DNA of 64,000 bases from Phoronis australis (GCA_002633005.1 NMRA01000087.1:638701-702700); one strand, 5' to 3'. Counted from the stretch's first letter, positions 38,018 to 49,859 are shown. Notes: generated by a model not told the origin, from the letters alone. Program-made: numbers and translations.

Positions 38018-41000
38018 ATGAGTAACAAAACAGATATGGAGCGGGTCGGCCTGTTCCAGGAAATGACATACCACACAATTGGTGACAAATTCAAGCCTCC
38101 TGGAAGCAGTAAGTACAGAGTGAAATGTTAAGACCTAAAATGAAATTGAGTTTGTTTCTTGGCTGACTGTATGTTTCATGCCTGATTCAAAACATTTTAT
38201 CTTCAAAGTGATTACTTTTTATACAAACAAAATATTTTATGTCCGATATTGGATACTGAGTGAATAAATAAGTTATTTTTATTAACAACTTTCACGTCAC
38301 AGAGAAGAGATAGTAGGAAGAGGGGAACAAAAAACATGCGTGTTCTGCGGAGATGAAGTCACCATGTCCTTGTCTTAGTCAACTTTTGTGAATATAGCAC
38401 TATTGATTTTATCTACTGAAATAAATTTTATTTTAGGATTAAGATGTTGCCTTTATAGTTCACACTGCACGAATCCAGTGCTAATTGAATTAATGAAGGG
38501 ATTTGATTATTAATTGCACCTTTTTTCAGTTGCCTTCAATGTTGCCGCTGGTAAAGGAAAACAAATGCTGAGTGGTGCGTCAAAAGAAAGAAGTGCCAAG
38601 CAGGATGGATATTTTGATCAAAAATTCAACAGAATACTGGAGGGAGAGGCTTACTCAGATCCAATCAAAACAAGGCGACAGAATAGGATAAAAGAAAATC
38701 AGAAGAATCTTGGCAAACCATTTCTTCCAAGCAATGGGGATAAGAGACCGTGAGTAGTTTACAATGAGTGTCATTTTTGTTCAAAGCTGCATGTCGCCCC
38801 GTTTAGCTGGCTAAAATCAACAATCAGAATGGTCTCACAATATTCCTCACCGTGACAGGAGGTTATCTCTGTTACTAGTAACAACATCGAAACCATCAGC
38901 AGTTCAAAAAACTGTTTCAGACTTTATTGGCGTTGGTCAATACTAAAACTGTGGATTCAAAAATGTCGCGCGTATTCTTTGGCTTGACTCAGGAGTTGTC
39001 ATCTCATGAAGCAATAATTCAAGATCCAGTAAAGAGGGTAAAGTTTTTTAATCCCAAAGCAGTTTAACATTGACAGCTATAAATAGCTGTGAAATGCAGC
39101 TTAGATCTCATTAATTTTGAAATATTGAACACTGTTGTTTATGGTTGTTATAAGAATTTTGCATTCATTTCTAGAGTGGTGATCATTTCTTTTCAAAAAT
39201 AGAAATCAACATGAAAATTTTGTTTCTCTCTGAATTATCATTTGCATGCATTTTAAATGCTTACACATTTCTGAGCAGGACTTGACAAGCTGTGTACTGC
39301 ATGGTAATTGGTATGCATTGCACTGTTTTGTTTGTTTTTGTTGGCATCGTTTCTGTTCAGTTGTTTTTAAACAAAACAATATAAAGCTAACAGAACTGTA
39401 TCATCTACTCTGTTTTTTTGTTTTTTTTTGTAGTTGATAAATTTTCATGATGTGGGAAGTCTCTTTGGTGCTCGTAGCCCATTTCAATAGTTCAAATGTA
39501 TTGTATCTATGTTCTCAATGGTATGGACAACTAAAACAACAGCAACAGAATACCAAGAAAGTCACATACACGTCTTTATGTAAATCTTATTAAGCTCCTG
39601 GAAGGTCAACCCAGTTTTGACCACTGAGGTATAGTTTTCTTTAGTAACACATCTTGATCTGCCGTGCAGCGTTTTGGCAAACAAACTCTGTGGCAAAATA
39701 TTCCTCTTTACGTGGCGCATTTTTTTCGCTTGAAAGGTGACCAAATTTGGTAGCATATCACCATTTATCACTGCATAACAGTGCAACCTAGACTGAAATA
39801 AAGCAAACCTAATTCACTTGTACTAAATTCTCTTGCAAGTGTATTAACACCTCTTTCGTCTTCCATTTAGGTCTGGTTTAGGAAATCACTACGGCACCCT
39901 TAGTGGACCAATACCCTACTTTAGCGCTCAGGGTAAGCTTGGAAAAGCTTACTCCTCACCAAGAAAGAACTTTTATACAAACCCTGCTAAAAGAGGAACA
40001 GGATATGGGTATGTGCTCTTTTTCACTGACACCTTTGGTTCATTCAATTGTGTTTTTTAATGTTTATTGCAAAAGTGGCATGTTCAAAATTGTAACATTG
40101 CTGGAAAAATTCCCAGTTGTAAAAGGACCATGAAATGCTCACATTTTTAATTGTGAACTCAAACAATATCACTTCATATAGAAGCTATCTTATGTTGGAA
40201 TAAATCAGTTACCATGTACCAATCTCATAACAAACCTCTCTTCATTATTTTGTTGCAGAAAAGACAACATGTAATTTCAAATATTGTTTCCTAAACACTG
40301 AAAACCTCTGATTTGCAATTTTTTAATTCTGTTAATGAACTGACAAACAATGAAAAGACAGAATTCAAATCAAAATAATAAACTGGTTCTGGGTAGTCTT
40401 TTGTTTTGAATACATTAAATAATCTCATTCAGGGTGGACTACAACAGCACGTGTCTCAAAAAGTGCTTTGTACAAACAATAACAACCCTTATTCTTGTTA
40501 AATATTGTACACTGTTAACTGCTGCTACTTTTTCAGCTATACAGGTTTAACATTAGGTCCATACATAATGGCAGAGACCGATATTTTTGATCGGGACAAG
40601 GCCCGTCAAAAGGTATATGTAGAATTTCTGTTGGAATTTGTCCATGCATGCATGCATGTCAAGAGATAGATCTCCATTCTGCTGCTCTGTAGGATAGATC
40701 TGTGTCTATCTATGGAGATTTCCCATAGCCGTTTCTTTTGCGATAATAATCCACCATGTTTGGATATCATGGAATGTGTGTTTCGCTGGTAGTCAGTAGG
40801 CCAAACACTTGGTAAAAAATTATGATCAATTTGGAAATTGTGTTATTAAAAGAAACGGCATGGTCCATCTGTTTGTAGAATGCTAGAGTATTAGTGGTGT
40901 ACGTTCACTGTTCATGCAATCAGACCTCTGTTTTTACAGCTATCTTAATGTTACTATCGGCTCATATTACAAAAATATGACCGAAACTTATGAGAAAGAA

Positions 41001-44000
41001 AGAGAGGTTACGAGGGTAAGAGGTGATGTGTGTCACATGATTTCCTCTGCGTTTAACGTCTGCTTTCACTGACTGTCTCTTTCTCACCCGACATTTCTCT
41101 TGCGTGCTACGTAATCATAATAGAACATTTGCTGCAGTACAACACAGTGACTGGCTTTTTGCCTGAATGCACTCAGCAACACAGCTGTCATCTTAAGGGC
41201 AATGACAAAAGCTTGCACAAATGGGTTTGGTGTGTTGATTTTCATTTGTTATTGCTCTGAATATGCAGCATGATTGCTATTGGCATTTGGGTGAGTGACC
41301 ATGGATAAAAGGACTGGATTTGATATGGAACATGTGCTTGACTGTTCAACATGTCGGGAATGAAACTGAATTAATAATACAACTGAAGTTTTTCAAACAA
41401 AATATCAATTGACAACAGTTTTAACTGTCAAAACACTTTATCTATTAATGAGAACTTAATTTTAGTAATTTTTGTATGTTTGCATATTATTTTATTTTGT
41501 TTTAACATACTGAAATACTAATTTTCATGGGAAGACGTGTTTGTTGTAAGCAGTGTCACTCTCAGTTTGTCCTGTTAACAGTTTTTGTTTAAAGATTGTT
41601 TTGAATCCTAGTTAACCGTGGTGTGGTTTGCTTTGGTTACTAACTAGAAGTGTGTGAGTAATAATTATAGCCCAAACGAAATGAAAATCTATGGAATTTT
41701 ATGAATTTGTGCATAATAGTTTTATTTTCATTTTATTGATACGAAGTTTCATTGCTTTGTTTTGATCAGGTTGTAATTTATTCCTAACAAAGTCCTAGAG
41801 AAGAAATGCAATTATATACTTTTCAAGTTAATCTATTTAACAAAAATTTTCTTGTCAATTTCAGAAAGAGATGGATGCCCACAAAAATGCTCTCAAAGGT
41901 GGTCCATTCAAACTGAATATGCATCCCAAATCGTATTTTGATGCCAATCCCTTTGGGTCCGATCGACCTTTGGGTCCGCCCAAGAAAACTGACACTAAAG
42001 GCGCAGATGTGAAGCCATTCAAACCAAGTTCTCCAGCTAAGAAGGTAATTTGTTTGTGTTCATTATGGACAGGGTGGCTAAGTCCATGTAGCGGGTTGGA
42101 ATTTTTTTCCCTTCCAATAAAAGCCAAGTTTAAGTGCCGTAATAGACTCAGCCTTCTTTGTATGTGACATTAAAATATCTGGCAACCAAATGTTTTCAAG
42201 AAATACTGCAATTTTCATCCATTTGACATACAATGTGAGGGAAAGACGGAACTTAAATTTATGTTATTCCACGTTTTGCTCTGCCAAGCAACCACTTTTG
42301 TTATTTTTGAGTCCGTTTTTCCGTCCACCTCTTTATTCGCCAAACCGCTCAAAAAGATTATTAAGAAAATTGGCAGACATGTTTCACATGAGAATATCAC
42401 ATCTGATGTTGATTTTCTGTATGGTGCCTCCTAATCACAAATTTTGGAGGTTTTTTGTCTACAGCAGTATCTCCTTAATCCTATGAAGGATCTTTGTGAA
42501 ATTGTGGCATGTGTTTTCCTTTGAATGTGGCAGCGGCTGACAATGGTGATTCGACAGAGTCAAAAGCAGTTTTTACATTTGCTGTTGTAGCTTCAGTACC
42601 TTGACAGTTTACAATGAAATTTGGCAAATAGGTCTTTCTTAGAGAGACAACAGCACCTTTCCATTTTAGGGTGTAGTTTAGCTATTCTGCACAACCTAGT
42701 GGTCATTTTTATTATTTTTTAGCCTAGTTTATGTCATCTGTTTGTGTATCTGCCAAGTCGCTCAGTGGATCATCCTTAAAAATTGACAGATGTATTGGCA
42801 CTGACAAGACCCAGTGTTGATTTTTGTATCAGTCCAACTTCTTTGAGTGGTATTTTTTACATCTGTGGCTGTCTCTTAAACCCTGAATCTTTGTAAAATT
42901 CCGATTAATTTGACAACAGATGGGCAATTCCAATTGCCTCTGCCTCCTAGCTGAATTTGATTTATACATGTATTTTTTAGTTCCTCAACAAATTTTCATA
43001 ACGTGGCATGACAACGCATTTCAATTTTCAAACAGGTTCGACATATTGTGCACCATGTACTAGCCATTCGATCTTAACAGCTTGTCTTTTGACGTGCAGT
43101 GATGGGCCCATTTCAAGGCTTCACATTGCTGTTGTTTGTTATTTGTAACAAAGTAGTCAACATTTAGAAAAATCCATGTCTTAGCTTCTAAAAATTAATG
43201 TCTTTTTCATGTGCTGAAAACATCTAAATCTTGATTCTCTGCTATCTTGTGTCAGTTATTTTTCTGTGTTTTCTCTCAGAATGCACATGTTCAAGATCAG
43301 TGTGTTGATCACAGCGTACTTATCTACATTTTAGCCCGGTGGCTTACACGCTGGAACATTCGATAATTATCCTTCCCACTCCGTCGACCCGTATAATGTC
43401 AAATATAAGAGGCCAGTACACGTTGTGAACAAGACCGGTAAAACGTTCATGCCATCCATGGGACCAAAGTCTGCACCAATGAGCTCCATCGTCAATCAAA
43501 ATGTCACAAAGTAAGTATGACAAGATATCTGTATTATGTGCCCTGCGCAGTGAATGTGCAGCTGGCAGGGTAACATTTGCCATGTTACCATGGTCACACC
43601 ACATCACTCCCCAACCATACTCTTCCAACTGATCTCCTAGGCGTGTACGGCTATGTGCCACTTTCCTGAGTATATTCTTGCACGAAGGAAGACAGTTACT
43701 TATCAGTGAGATAAAGTAACTTCGATTGTTTGTTAAGTTGTATTGTCTGCTGCTACCTTGAGACATATATCCCATTTTAGTCAAAGGCGAATGTCAATTG
43801 ATGAAGCTGACATGGTTTTTCTTGCTATTGATGTTTCGATATAACGTAATGGGGCCCGTTTCAAGAAACTGACTTAAGTTAATTTTTGGCTTAAGTCTAA
43901 GATTTCTCTTAACTTCTCACCTTTGAAACTTCCACATCCGGTAAATTCATCAAAATTAAGACAAAACTTACCTCAAACACTTAAATCAAGCTTAAGATCT

Positions 44001-44840
44001 CTTTTGTAAAATGATTTTGAGACTAATTGAACTGTTATTTTAAAATTTAGTAAAATTTAAGAACTGTCTTAGCTAAGTCAGTTTTGTTGGAACGGGCCCC
44101 TGTACTACATAAAGTTGATAATCTAAAACTGAACTTTAGTCTAGGATATGATATTTTACTGAAAACTGAACCTTTTTTAATGCTGTGGTATATACACAAT
44201 ACAATGAGGACTGGCTGGGATGTTGCAATGAGTGAAATTTATTCAAACTATTGAAAGCAAAGTAGTGGTGACCCTGTGTGATGTATGAGTAATAATGTTG
44301 GTTCGCAAAACAATATAATTATTTACTTGGGTTTACGTTTTTGTTGTAGAGCATTCTCTAGTTTTAAGACCAGTAGGATGTGGACAAATTTTGTAGCTCG
44401 TGAACTGGCTAGCAGACAACCACAGGTCATAAGGAACACGTTTATAGTTTTGTTCAATTGATGAATGTTTGGATAACTAGTCACAGTACTTGTTTGACCC
44501 TTGTGGTCACCTAACTGTATAGGGCTATTAGGGCAGTGTGAACTTGCTAAAGTAATAAGCTGACATTACGGGCAGCCTCTGAGAAAGCTGTAGGGGCTCT
44601 ATTTATGATCGACATATGTCCCGAACAATAGATAAATGATACATGGGTCGCAAGCTACTATATCTCCTCATCAGCTCAAACAATCTAACTCAGTTGTCAC
44701 ACATTAAAGTAAACTCCATCAGCAATCATTGTATTCTTGTCATCTTCATGGTGAACTGTTCTGAATTTATCCTTTTTCTCTTTTTCAGAGTTTTAAACAG
44801 GCATAACTTCAAGACAGTTCGTTCCATTACAACACATTGA
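38018..44840 (+). CDS. CFAP96: CFAP96 (C4orf47 / UPF0602) cilia- and flagella-associated protein
   Basis: Small cilium/centrosome-associated protein. Exons 38018-38108, 38530-38749, 39871-40008, 40537-40612 (exon 4a), 41865-42044, 43335-43510 and 44789-44840 join in frame to 310 aa; the human protein is about 309 aa. Conserved blocks are TDMERVGLF at the N terminus, KNLGKPFLPSNGDKRP, GNHYGTLSGPIPYFSAQ, NFYTNPAKRGTGYG, LKGGPFKLN...YFDANPF, FKPSSPAKKPGG and the C-terminal HNFKT. The start ATG sits 22 bp inside an exon that begins at 37996, so an upstream leader exon exists. A second version of exon 4 lies at 40940-41006. It is likely co-regulated with ciliary genes such as the dynein in this window, although no RFX site was identified. 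No membrane segment or signal peptide. Confidence 0.93.
38784..39102. repeat. MITE-like element, family A (CFAP96 intron copy)
   Basis: About 319 bp with left end AGCTGCATGTCGCCCCGTTT plus AGCTGGC and a right end of related inverted sequence (AGCTGTGAAATGCAGCT). Homologous to 5312-5633. A short terminal fragment (TGCTAAACAGGGCGATGCAGC) also occurs near 61690. Confidence 0.65.
40537..40612 (+). other. CFAP96: CFAP96 exon 4a
   Basis: 76 bp, enters in phase 2 and leaves in phase 0. It encodes YTGLTLGPYIMAETDIF and the charged tail DRDKARQK. With this exon the length between GTGYG and LKGGPFKLN equals that of the human protein, so I take it as the reference form. Confidence 0.85.
40940..41006 (+). 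other. CFAP96: CFAP96 exon 4b, probable mutually exclusive alternative
   Basis: 67 bp after a TTTTTACAG acceptor, with donor GAG|GTTACG. It has the same entry and exit phases as exon 4a and encodes YLNVTIGSYYKNMTETYEKE, homologous to exon 4a and to the NITIG block of the human protein. If both exons were joined, 4b would be read in the wrong phase and hit TAA as its third codon. This frame incompatibility is the classic mark of mutually exclusive exons. Confidence 0.7.
43851..44100. repeat. MITE family B, complete 250-bp copy (CFAP96 intron)
   Basis: Terminal inverted repeats of about 28 bp: left GGGGCCCGTTTCAAGAAACT with GACTTAA, and right the reverse complement of GGGGCCCGTTCCAACAAAAC with TGACTTAG. 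Internal sequence is rich in CTTAAG and has no ORF. No clear target duplication was seen. A diverged partial copy is at 32113-32306. Confidence 0.8.
44350..44461 (+). other. CFAP96: possible alternative last exon of CFAP96
   Basis: Acceptor TTTTTGTTGTAG, then a phase-compatible frame giving K-AFSSFKTSRMWTNFVARELA and ending at TGA 44459-44461. The SFKTS segment resembles the canonical C-terminal NFKT motif encoded by the exon at 44789. It could be an alternative 3' end or chance. Confidence 0.25.
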
Positions 44841-45026
44841 GCAAAGACTTCAATCGTCATCCCTTTTTTACTCATTACTTCCAGTGTTTGTATATAATCA
44901 AACTATTGTTGTTATATTGTTCATGTTTTCTGTTGCTTTGAGAAAGCACTTAGCACAATGCCATGTAAGGATCCTGTACATATAACCCACTGCCATCCTT
45001 TGTAAATACATTAGTTAAATGTCTTT

Positions 45027-45032
45027 AATAAA
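45027..45032 (+). terminator. CFAP96 polyadenylation signal
   Basis: AATAAA 187 bp after the TGA at 44838-44840, in an AT-rich 3' UTR. Confidence 0.7.
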
Positions 45033-45116
45033 TTATTAAACTTTAATCTGTTTTATTACCAGTCTTATATTTTGTACTTCGTCATTGTATTGCTGTAAAG
45101 TTTCTCTCTACACGTC

Positions 45117-45400
45117 AATTTACTGACTGGTCGTCGGATTTCGATGAATACATTTGAGAGTCTGTTCTTGCTGATGTCATGGCCTTTACATATAGTTATA
45201 CATCGAGATCAATGGACATCTGATCTGGCGACTGAGCAATCGTGCAATCATACAGTGTGGACATGATCGAAAACTTCCGTGTCTGGGGCTGAAAAACAAC
45301 AATTGACATTTTGACTTACTATGTGTTCATTAAAACATTGCTGGATAAATGTAGTGAGGCGGTCCTTATATTATTTTAGTAGGGTAGGTACGCTAGTAAA
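45117..45400. repeat. dispersed repeat C, copy 1
   Basis: Diverged similarity to 51925-52206 in the same order and orientation: TTGCTGAYGTCA, GATCAAYTGACRTC-like, CCRTGTYTG..GGCTGAA, GTTCATTAAAAC, and GGTCCT...GGGTAGGT. No coding sign. The element class is unknown. The rest of 45033-47182 shows no other feature I can support. Confidence 0.45.
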
Positions 45401-47097
45401 AAAAATTTTTTTTCATATTTTCATTCCAAAAGCATTCCGTTTTCGCAAATCGCGTGGCCACTAAAATAATCGGGACGGGGTTATGGGACATTGAAGTATA
45501 ATTTGAAGATGAAACATTTTTCAACATCAACTAACCCTGCATTCATTATCTTGATAATGATGAGCTTTTGGATGAAGCCATATTGCCTTAGTGCTATAGT
45601 AACTCAAAAACTCGGTAGGTGGCCCTCTAATTTTTCCTATTCACTCCAAACACGTAGAGCGTAAAGAAAAATGTTACGGGTGTAGCGTTTCATATAATAG
45701 TCAATGTGCTAAAGTTTGAGGTACTTAAAATCGACAAAAAGTATTTAGACCTACTTACGCCGGCGTTAGAAAATAATGAACCGGAAATGCAAACTTACAT
45801 CAAATTCGTGCTTTCTGTCGAAAAACAAGTTTTAATTTAAACCACAAACATTATGAAAGTGGTCTCAAATTGTGCCTCAGTGAGGTCAATATAGAGGCAG
45901 TTGCAGGGATTTGAAAGAAATAACAGTTCTCTCCTGGTCGAAATCAACCTCTTAAGTAGCACGCCGTGCTGGATCTGAAGAAATAATGGTCAGTTTTTCC
46001 CGAGTTTAAAGACTAAACCGAGTATGGAACAAGATCAGACTAATTTTATAATCGTGGTCCTAATCAAAACTTGTTTTTAATTGAAAGCATACTAATCCCT
46101 GTTTTGATGATTTCCACCAATCCTCGTTCTGTCACCTGTTAATGAATCACTGGCGTTAACCTTCCAAGTTAAAGGCAACAATCAACTGAAACTCATACTC
46201 CCTATGTCACAGATTGGACATTATGGTCCTTGGTGGGTGGTCTTTTCCCACAGTTGCCGTGTAATTCGCTTAAGCGTAGGTCACGTTTGCCCTTTAGCAG
46301 GAGTTTCCAAATTTTCTCCAAACTTTTGAGGGTTGTCGAGGGTTACAGCGCATTAGTTTGTGTGGGAGAACTGGATGCGAAAGTCGTGTTTAGTGTCTAT
46401 TAATAGGCCAAAACCTGGTCTGATATCCTTTTAATGCCTCTTTAATTATAGGTCACTTTTTCGTACCTTCTAAACCTGCCAGTATGTCGCGTCAATTGTT
46501 AGTCAACATAGCGCGTTATCAAAACCCGTCGCAATTCATTCAAAATTCAACACTTTCGGGATACTGGGCGTTTAACTATAATTTTAACATCTCGTTCTTT
46601 TTGAAAGTTCAGCCATTTCAAGTAACAAAGTTTGGACCTCAACTCATGAAAGTCGATATGATATTACTCATAAACGCCAAATATAAATACAAAACTGATA
46701 TTTACTGAACAGTATTTCATTTTTAAATATTTGAAGTGTCCATAAATGTTGGCTTATGACAATAAAAACAATGCAGGAAAATAAACGTAATCATAATACC
46801 TGGTAGGCTAGATTATGCAACAGTTATGTGCAGTTAATATATAAACATGGGTCAGACGGGACTTTCCTTAAACTGCTTATGACTGATCAGTAGCATTTTA
46901 AACAAACTTAACAGAACCCCTCAACGTCAAGATGGTGGATGCAGTTTTAATAACCTGAAAGTACAAAGATAGCAGGGTGCATTCATCATTACTTATTTTA
47001 GGTAAACTATTTAAACATCGGATATAGGTCATATTTGTCCTCGGTCGACGACGCAAATCACCTTATACTTACGCTATCAAAAAACAAATATAACTAC

Positions 47098-47128
47098 GTA
47101 TAACTGGTCTGCGTTGGTCTGCCGTCAG
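47098..47128 (+). promoter_or_regulatory. possible core promoter of the secreted 7-module gene
   Basis: TATAACT-like sequence near 47095-47104, followed about 25 bp later by GTCAGT, an initiator-like match. This would give a 5' UTR of about 55 nt. A stronger TATATAAA lies at 46838-46845, but it would need a leader of over 300 nt or an intron. Confidence 0.25.
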
Positions 47129-47182
47129 TAATCAGTCACCCTACACAAACAGCCGAAACAGTGAGCAACCAGAACAACGGTA

Positions 47183-48688
47183 ATGAAGTTCTCCGTTTCG
47201 CCGTACTTTCTTTTTTTCTTGTGGGGACTGTGCGGTTCCCAGGCGATGACGATTGTAGCAACTACTCCTCCACCACCTACTCGTCCACCACCTACTCGTC
47301 CACCAACTACTGTTCCACCGACTAGACCTACGATAGCCCTCGGGTGTTACGATGGCTTGAAATTATATCCAGTGGGTGCGAAAGTTATGGAAGGATTGTG
47401 TCCGAAATACTGTAGAGCTGGTGGGAAGTGGCAATACATTGATACATTTGAGTGTATTTTCGGATACAAATCGACGACTTCACCAAAGACAACCGTTCCT
47501 AAGACAACAGTGCCCAAGACAACTGTGCCATTTGGATGTTTCTATAGACTAAGATGGTACACCCATGGAGATGTAATTCGATACGTTGCATGTGAAGTGA
47601 AGTTTTGTGACCACGGTAACGTGAGATCCATCCGCCTGCCATGTACTACACCACCGCCACCAACAACAACCACGAGATCCATGAATTGCTTCTTCAACAA
47701 TAAATGGTATAGGAATGGTGACTCTATACCATCGAGAGGTTGTGCGTACAAGTACTGTCACTTCGGCGACGTTAGAACTGTGTTCCTTCCTTGTACTAGG
47801 CCACCTACAACAGTTCCTCCGACTCTATCTTCTTCGAAGACAGACGGGTGCTTTTACAATGGTCGCTGGTACAAACCGTGGGAGCAAGTGGGTAGAGGAG
47901 ACTGCTGGGGTTCTTATTGCCATCCTCATTCTAACATGGTTACTCGATGGGACAGCTGTGGTAAAACTACACCTTATCCTAAACATCCCACTACCATGCC
48001 TTTGGGTTGCTTTGAAAATGGGCGCTGGTATGCCCCTGGTGCAGAAATTTCAAGAGGGCAAACAGGAAACTGGTGTTATGGTACCACGTGTTCTAAGGGT
48101 GGAGTAATCAGGTCATGGGACAATTTCAATTGCGTTTCTACCCCTTTGCCTCCTACGACGATCCCGTATTCAACCCAAAGACCCAAAACTCGTCCGCCCA
48201 CTACAAAACTGCCGCAAACGACTCCTCTTGGATGTTACACTAATGGTCGATGGTATGCACCAGGGGAGGAAGTATCACGCGGCCAGAGCGGAAGTTGGTG
48301 TTACGGTTCGTTCTGCTCGGAAAATGGAGTGGTTCTACATTGGGATAACTTTAAGTGTACATCTACAACCCCGCCACCAAAGACGACATCACCAGCGACT
48401 CCACCCCCGCCAAGCACGACTACGCGCCCTCCAACGACAACCTGTGGCGGTAATTGTCAGTTGTATTGTTACAAAGATGGTCGACTTTTCCCCAAAGGAA
48501 AGGAGATGTCTCGCAGGACAACTTTCAGTCCTAACGGCCAAACCATCTGCTACGGCAGTTATTGCGGTGACAATGGTAAGGAAGTCTTCTGGAAGGACCC
48601 CACCTGCGGGAAGACCACCCCCATTACGCCATCACCGCCGATTATGACTACCACTATGCGTCCACGATACGATCCCCCATTAAAATGA
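47183..48688 (+). CDS. secreted protein with seven 4-Cys modules and Thr/Pro-rich linkers
   Basis: Intronless 501-aa gene of unrecognised family. A signal peptide (residues 1-21, hydrophobic YFLFFLWGLCG) implies secretion. Seven modules at about 54-91, 118-154, 168-204, 222-259, 275-317, 350-392 and 425-475 share the pattern C-[FY]-x2-[GNL]-[RK]-[WL]-[YF]...C-x(2-4)-[YFT]-C...C. In modules 5-6 it reads NGRWYAPG...SWCYG...WDNF.C, and it recalls the N-terminal half of VWC domains. Modules are separated by mucin-like TTPPPPTTT and PKTTVPKTTVP linkers, likely O-glycosylated. Modules 5 and 6 are nearly identical, pointing to recent internal duplication. The last module is longer, with extra Cys. 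Such architecture fits an extracellular matrix, mucus, cuticle or adhesive protein. A TATAAC-like box and TCAGT initiator occur 60-90 bp upstream. Confidence 0.85.
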   Translation: MKFSVSPYFLFFLWGLCGSQAMTIVATTPPPPTRPPPTRPPTTVPPTRPTIALGCYDGLKLYPVGAKVMEGLCPKYCRAGGKWQYIDTFECIFGYKSTTSPKTTVPKTTVPKTTVPFGCFYRLRWYTHGDVIRYVACEVKFCDHGNVRSIRLPCTTPPPPTTTTRSMNCFFNNKWYRNGDSIPSRGCAYKYCHFGDVRTVFLPCTRPPTTVPPTLSSSKTDGCFYNGRWYKPWEQVGRGDCWGSYCHPHSNMVTRWDSCGKTTPYPKHPTTMPLGCFENGRWYAPGAEISRGQTGNWCYGTTCSKGGVIRSWDNFNCVSTPLPPTTIPYSTQRPKTRPPTTKLPQTTPLGCYTNGRWYAPGEEVSRGQSGSWCYGSFCSENGVVLHWDNFKCTSTTPPPKTTSPATPPPPSTTTRPPTTTCGGNCQLYCYKDGRLFPKGKEMSRRTTFSPNGQTICYGSYCGDNGKEVFWKDPTCGKTTPITPSPPIMTTTMRPRYDPPLK

Positions 48689-48798
48689 CTTGGGGTTGAA
48701 GGATGAGAGACGAATGACTACGTATGATCATATGACGCAAAATAGTAGAAACGTTAGAACATGTTCAGTTTGAAAAGTCTCCAAATTTAGAACGTGTG

Positions 48799-48804
48799 AA
48801 TAAA
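48799..48804 (+). terminator. polyadenylation signal of the 7-module gene
   Basis: AATAAA 110 bp after the TGA. A second AATAAA follows near 48854. Confidence 0.6.
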
Positions 48805-49180
48805 AGTTTTGCAGTAACGATATTTTATGTTGATATCTTTGTGATTGGTCACAATAAATAATTTGCGGCGATACAAATGGTGTTTTGTTCTTATTTTTAA
48901 TCATTCCGTTCGGCTTGGATTACCAGTGACAGGTATTCCTCAGATGTTTCTACACATTCGCCATTTCTTTGTTGGAACTGACAGGGTCACACTGTACTAT
49001 AATGCTTTTTACAAACACCTTTTGGATGGGGTTGATTTTTGAAATAGCTTTGACCAAAGATGTAAACAACACAACAAAATTTGTTGTATTGTTGTTTTTT
49101 TCATAATAAATCGGAGATTCTTAGTTAAGGATTCCAGTCAAACTTAACTGAAATCGAGACGGTGATCTTATCAGCTGTTT

Positions 49181-49366
49181 GAGGAGGCAGTGTGACCTAG
49201 TGTGGTAGGTTCCCGCTTTCTTTACTCTAGTTTCACTGAGCCACACAACTGCTAGATCCCTGAGCCAGGATTCCATCTCCTCGGCTCGGTTTTAACGATA
49301 TATATTAATAAAGCACAAAAATGGTTAAAGGTGATCAGGTCAGTGGACCTACATGCACGGCCTTAG
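49181..49366 (+). mobile_element. tRNA-derived SINE, diverged copy
   Basis: It starts GAGGAGGCAGTGTGACCTAG and shares GGTTTTAAC, AAAGCA.AAAAAT and AGGTGATCAG with the minus-strand copy at 14311-14541. The B box is decayed, so this copy is old. The remainder of 48830-49850 shows no gene. Confidence 0.6.
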
Positions 49367-49859
49367 AGATGTAGTGTCAAGAGTACTCTATTGGTTCAAT
49401 CCCAGCTTGCGCCAAGAAAAAACGAAGAGTCCTCCTCACTGACCACCATGAATGTAAAATACACCCATGCGCGTTCTTCGAATAGCGCTGTAAAGCTGAT
49501 GATGGTCAGAGAAATGACCGATTGAAACGTCGTGTCAGTGTAGATAAGCTGGAGGCTGGTGTAAATAGACCAGTAGATTTCAGAAATGATGTTGCCACAT
49601 CTCCACCTCAAAGCAGTTTTAGAAAGACATTGTGCAAGATGAGCTTACTCGGGTGGACTGCAGAGACACCCGTGTAGGTTTGCAATCCTCATTCGTCATT
49701 CAGAACTCAATTGACATTCGGGCTTGGTATTTATTGATTTTAAGCGTTAAAGCTGTTTTGGAAATCCTATCATAGTAATGTCTCCTGAGTTCCACCAGTT
49801 AAAGTTGCATTTCCTCCTGTTTTGCAGACCAAAAAACTAAAATCGAATTTTAATTTTAT

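Noticed and set aside
43344-43784. 146-codon minus-strand frame
   Set aside because: Antisense to CFAP96 exon 6 and its intron; no start context, splice or family support.
47542-48647. Other frames of 69-139 codons on both strands across the secreted gene
   Set aside because: Shadows of the Thr/Pro-rich repeat coding frame; low-complexity codons keep other frames open.
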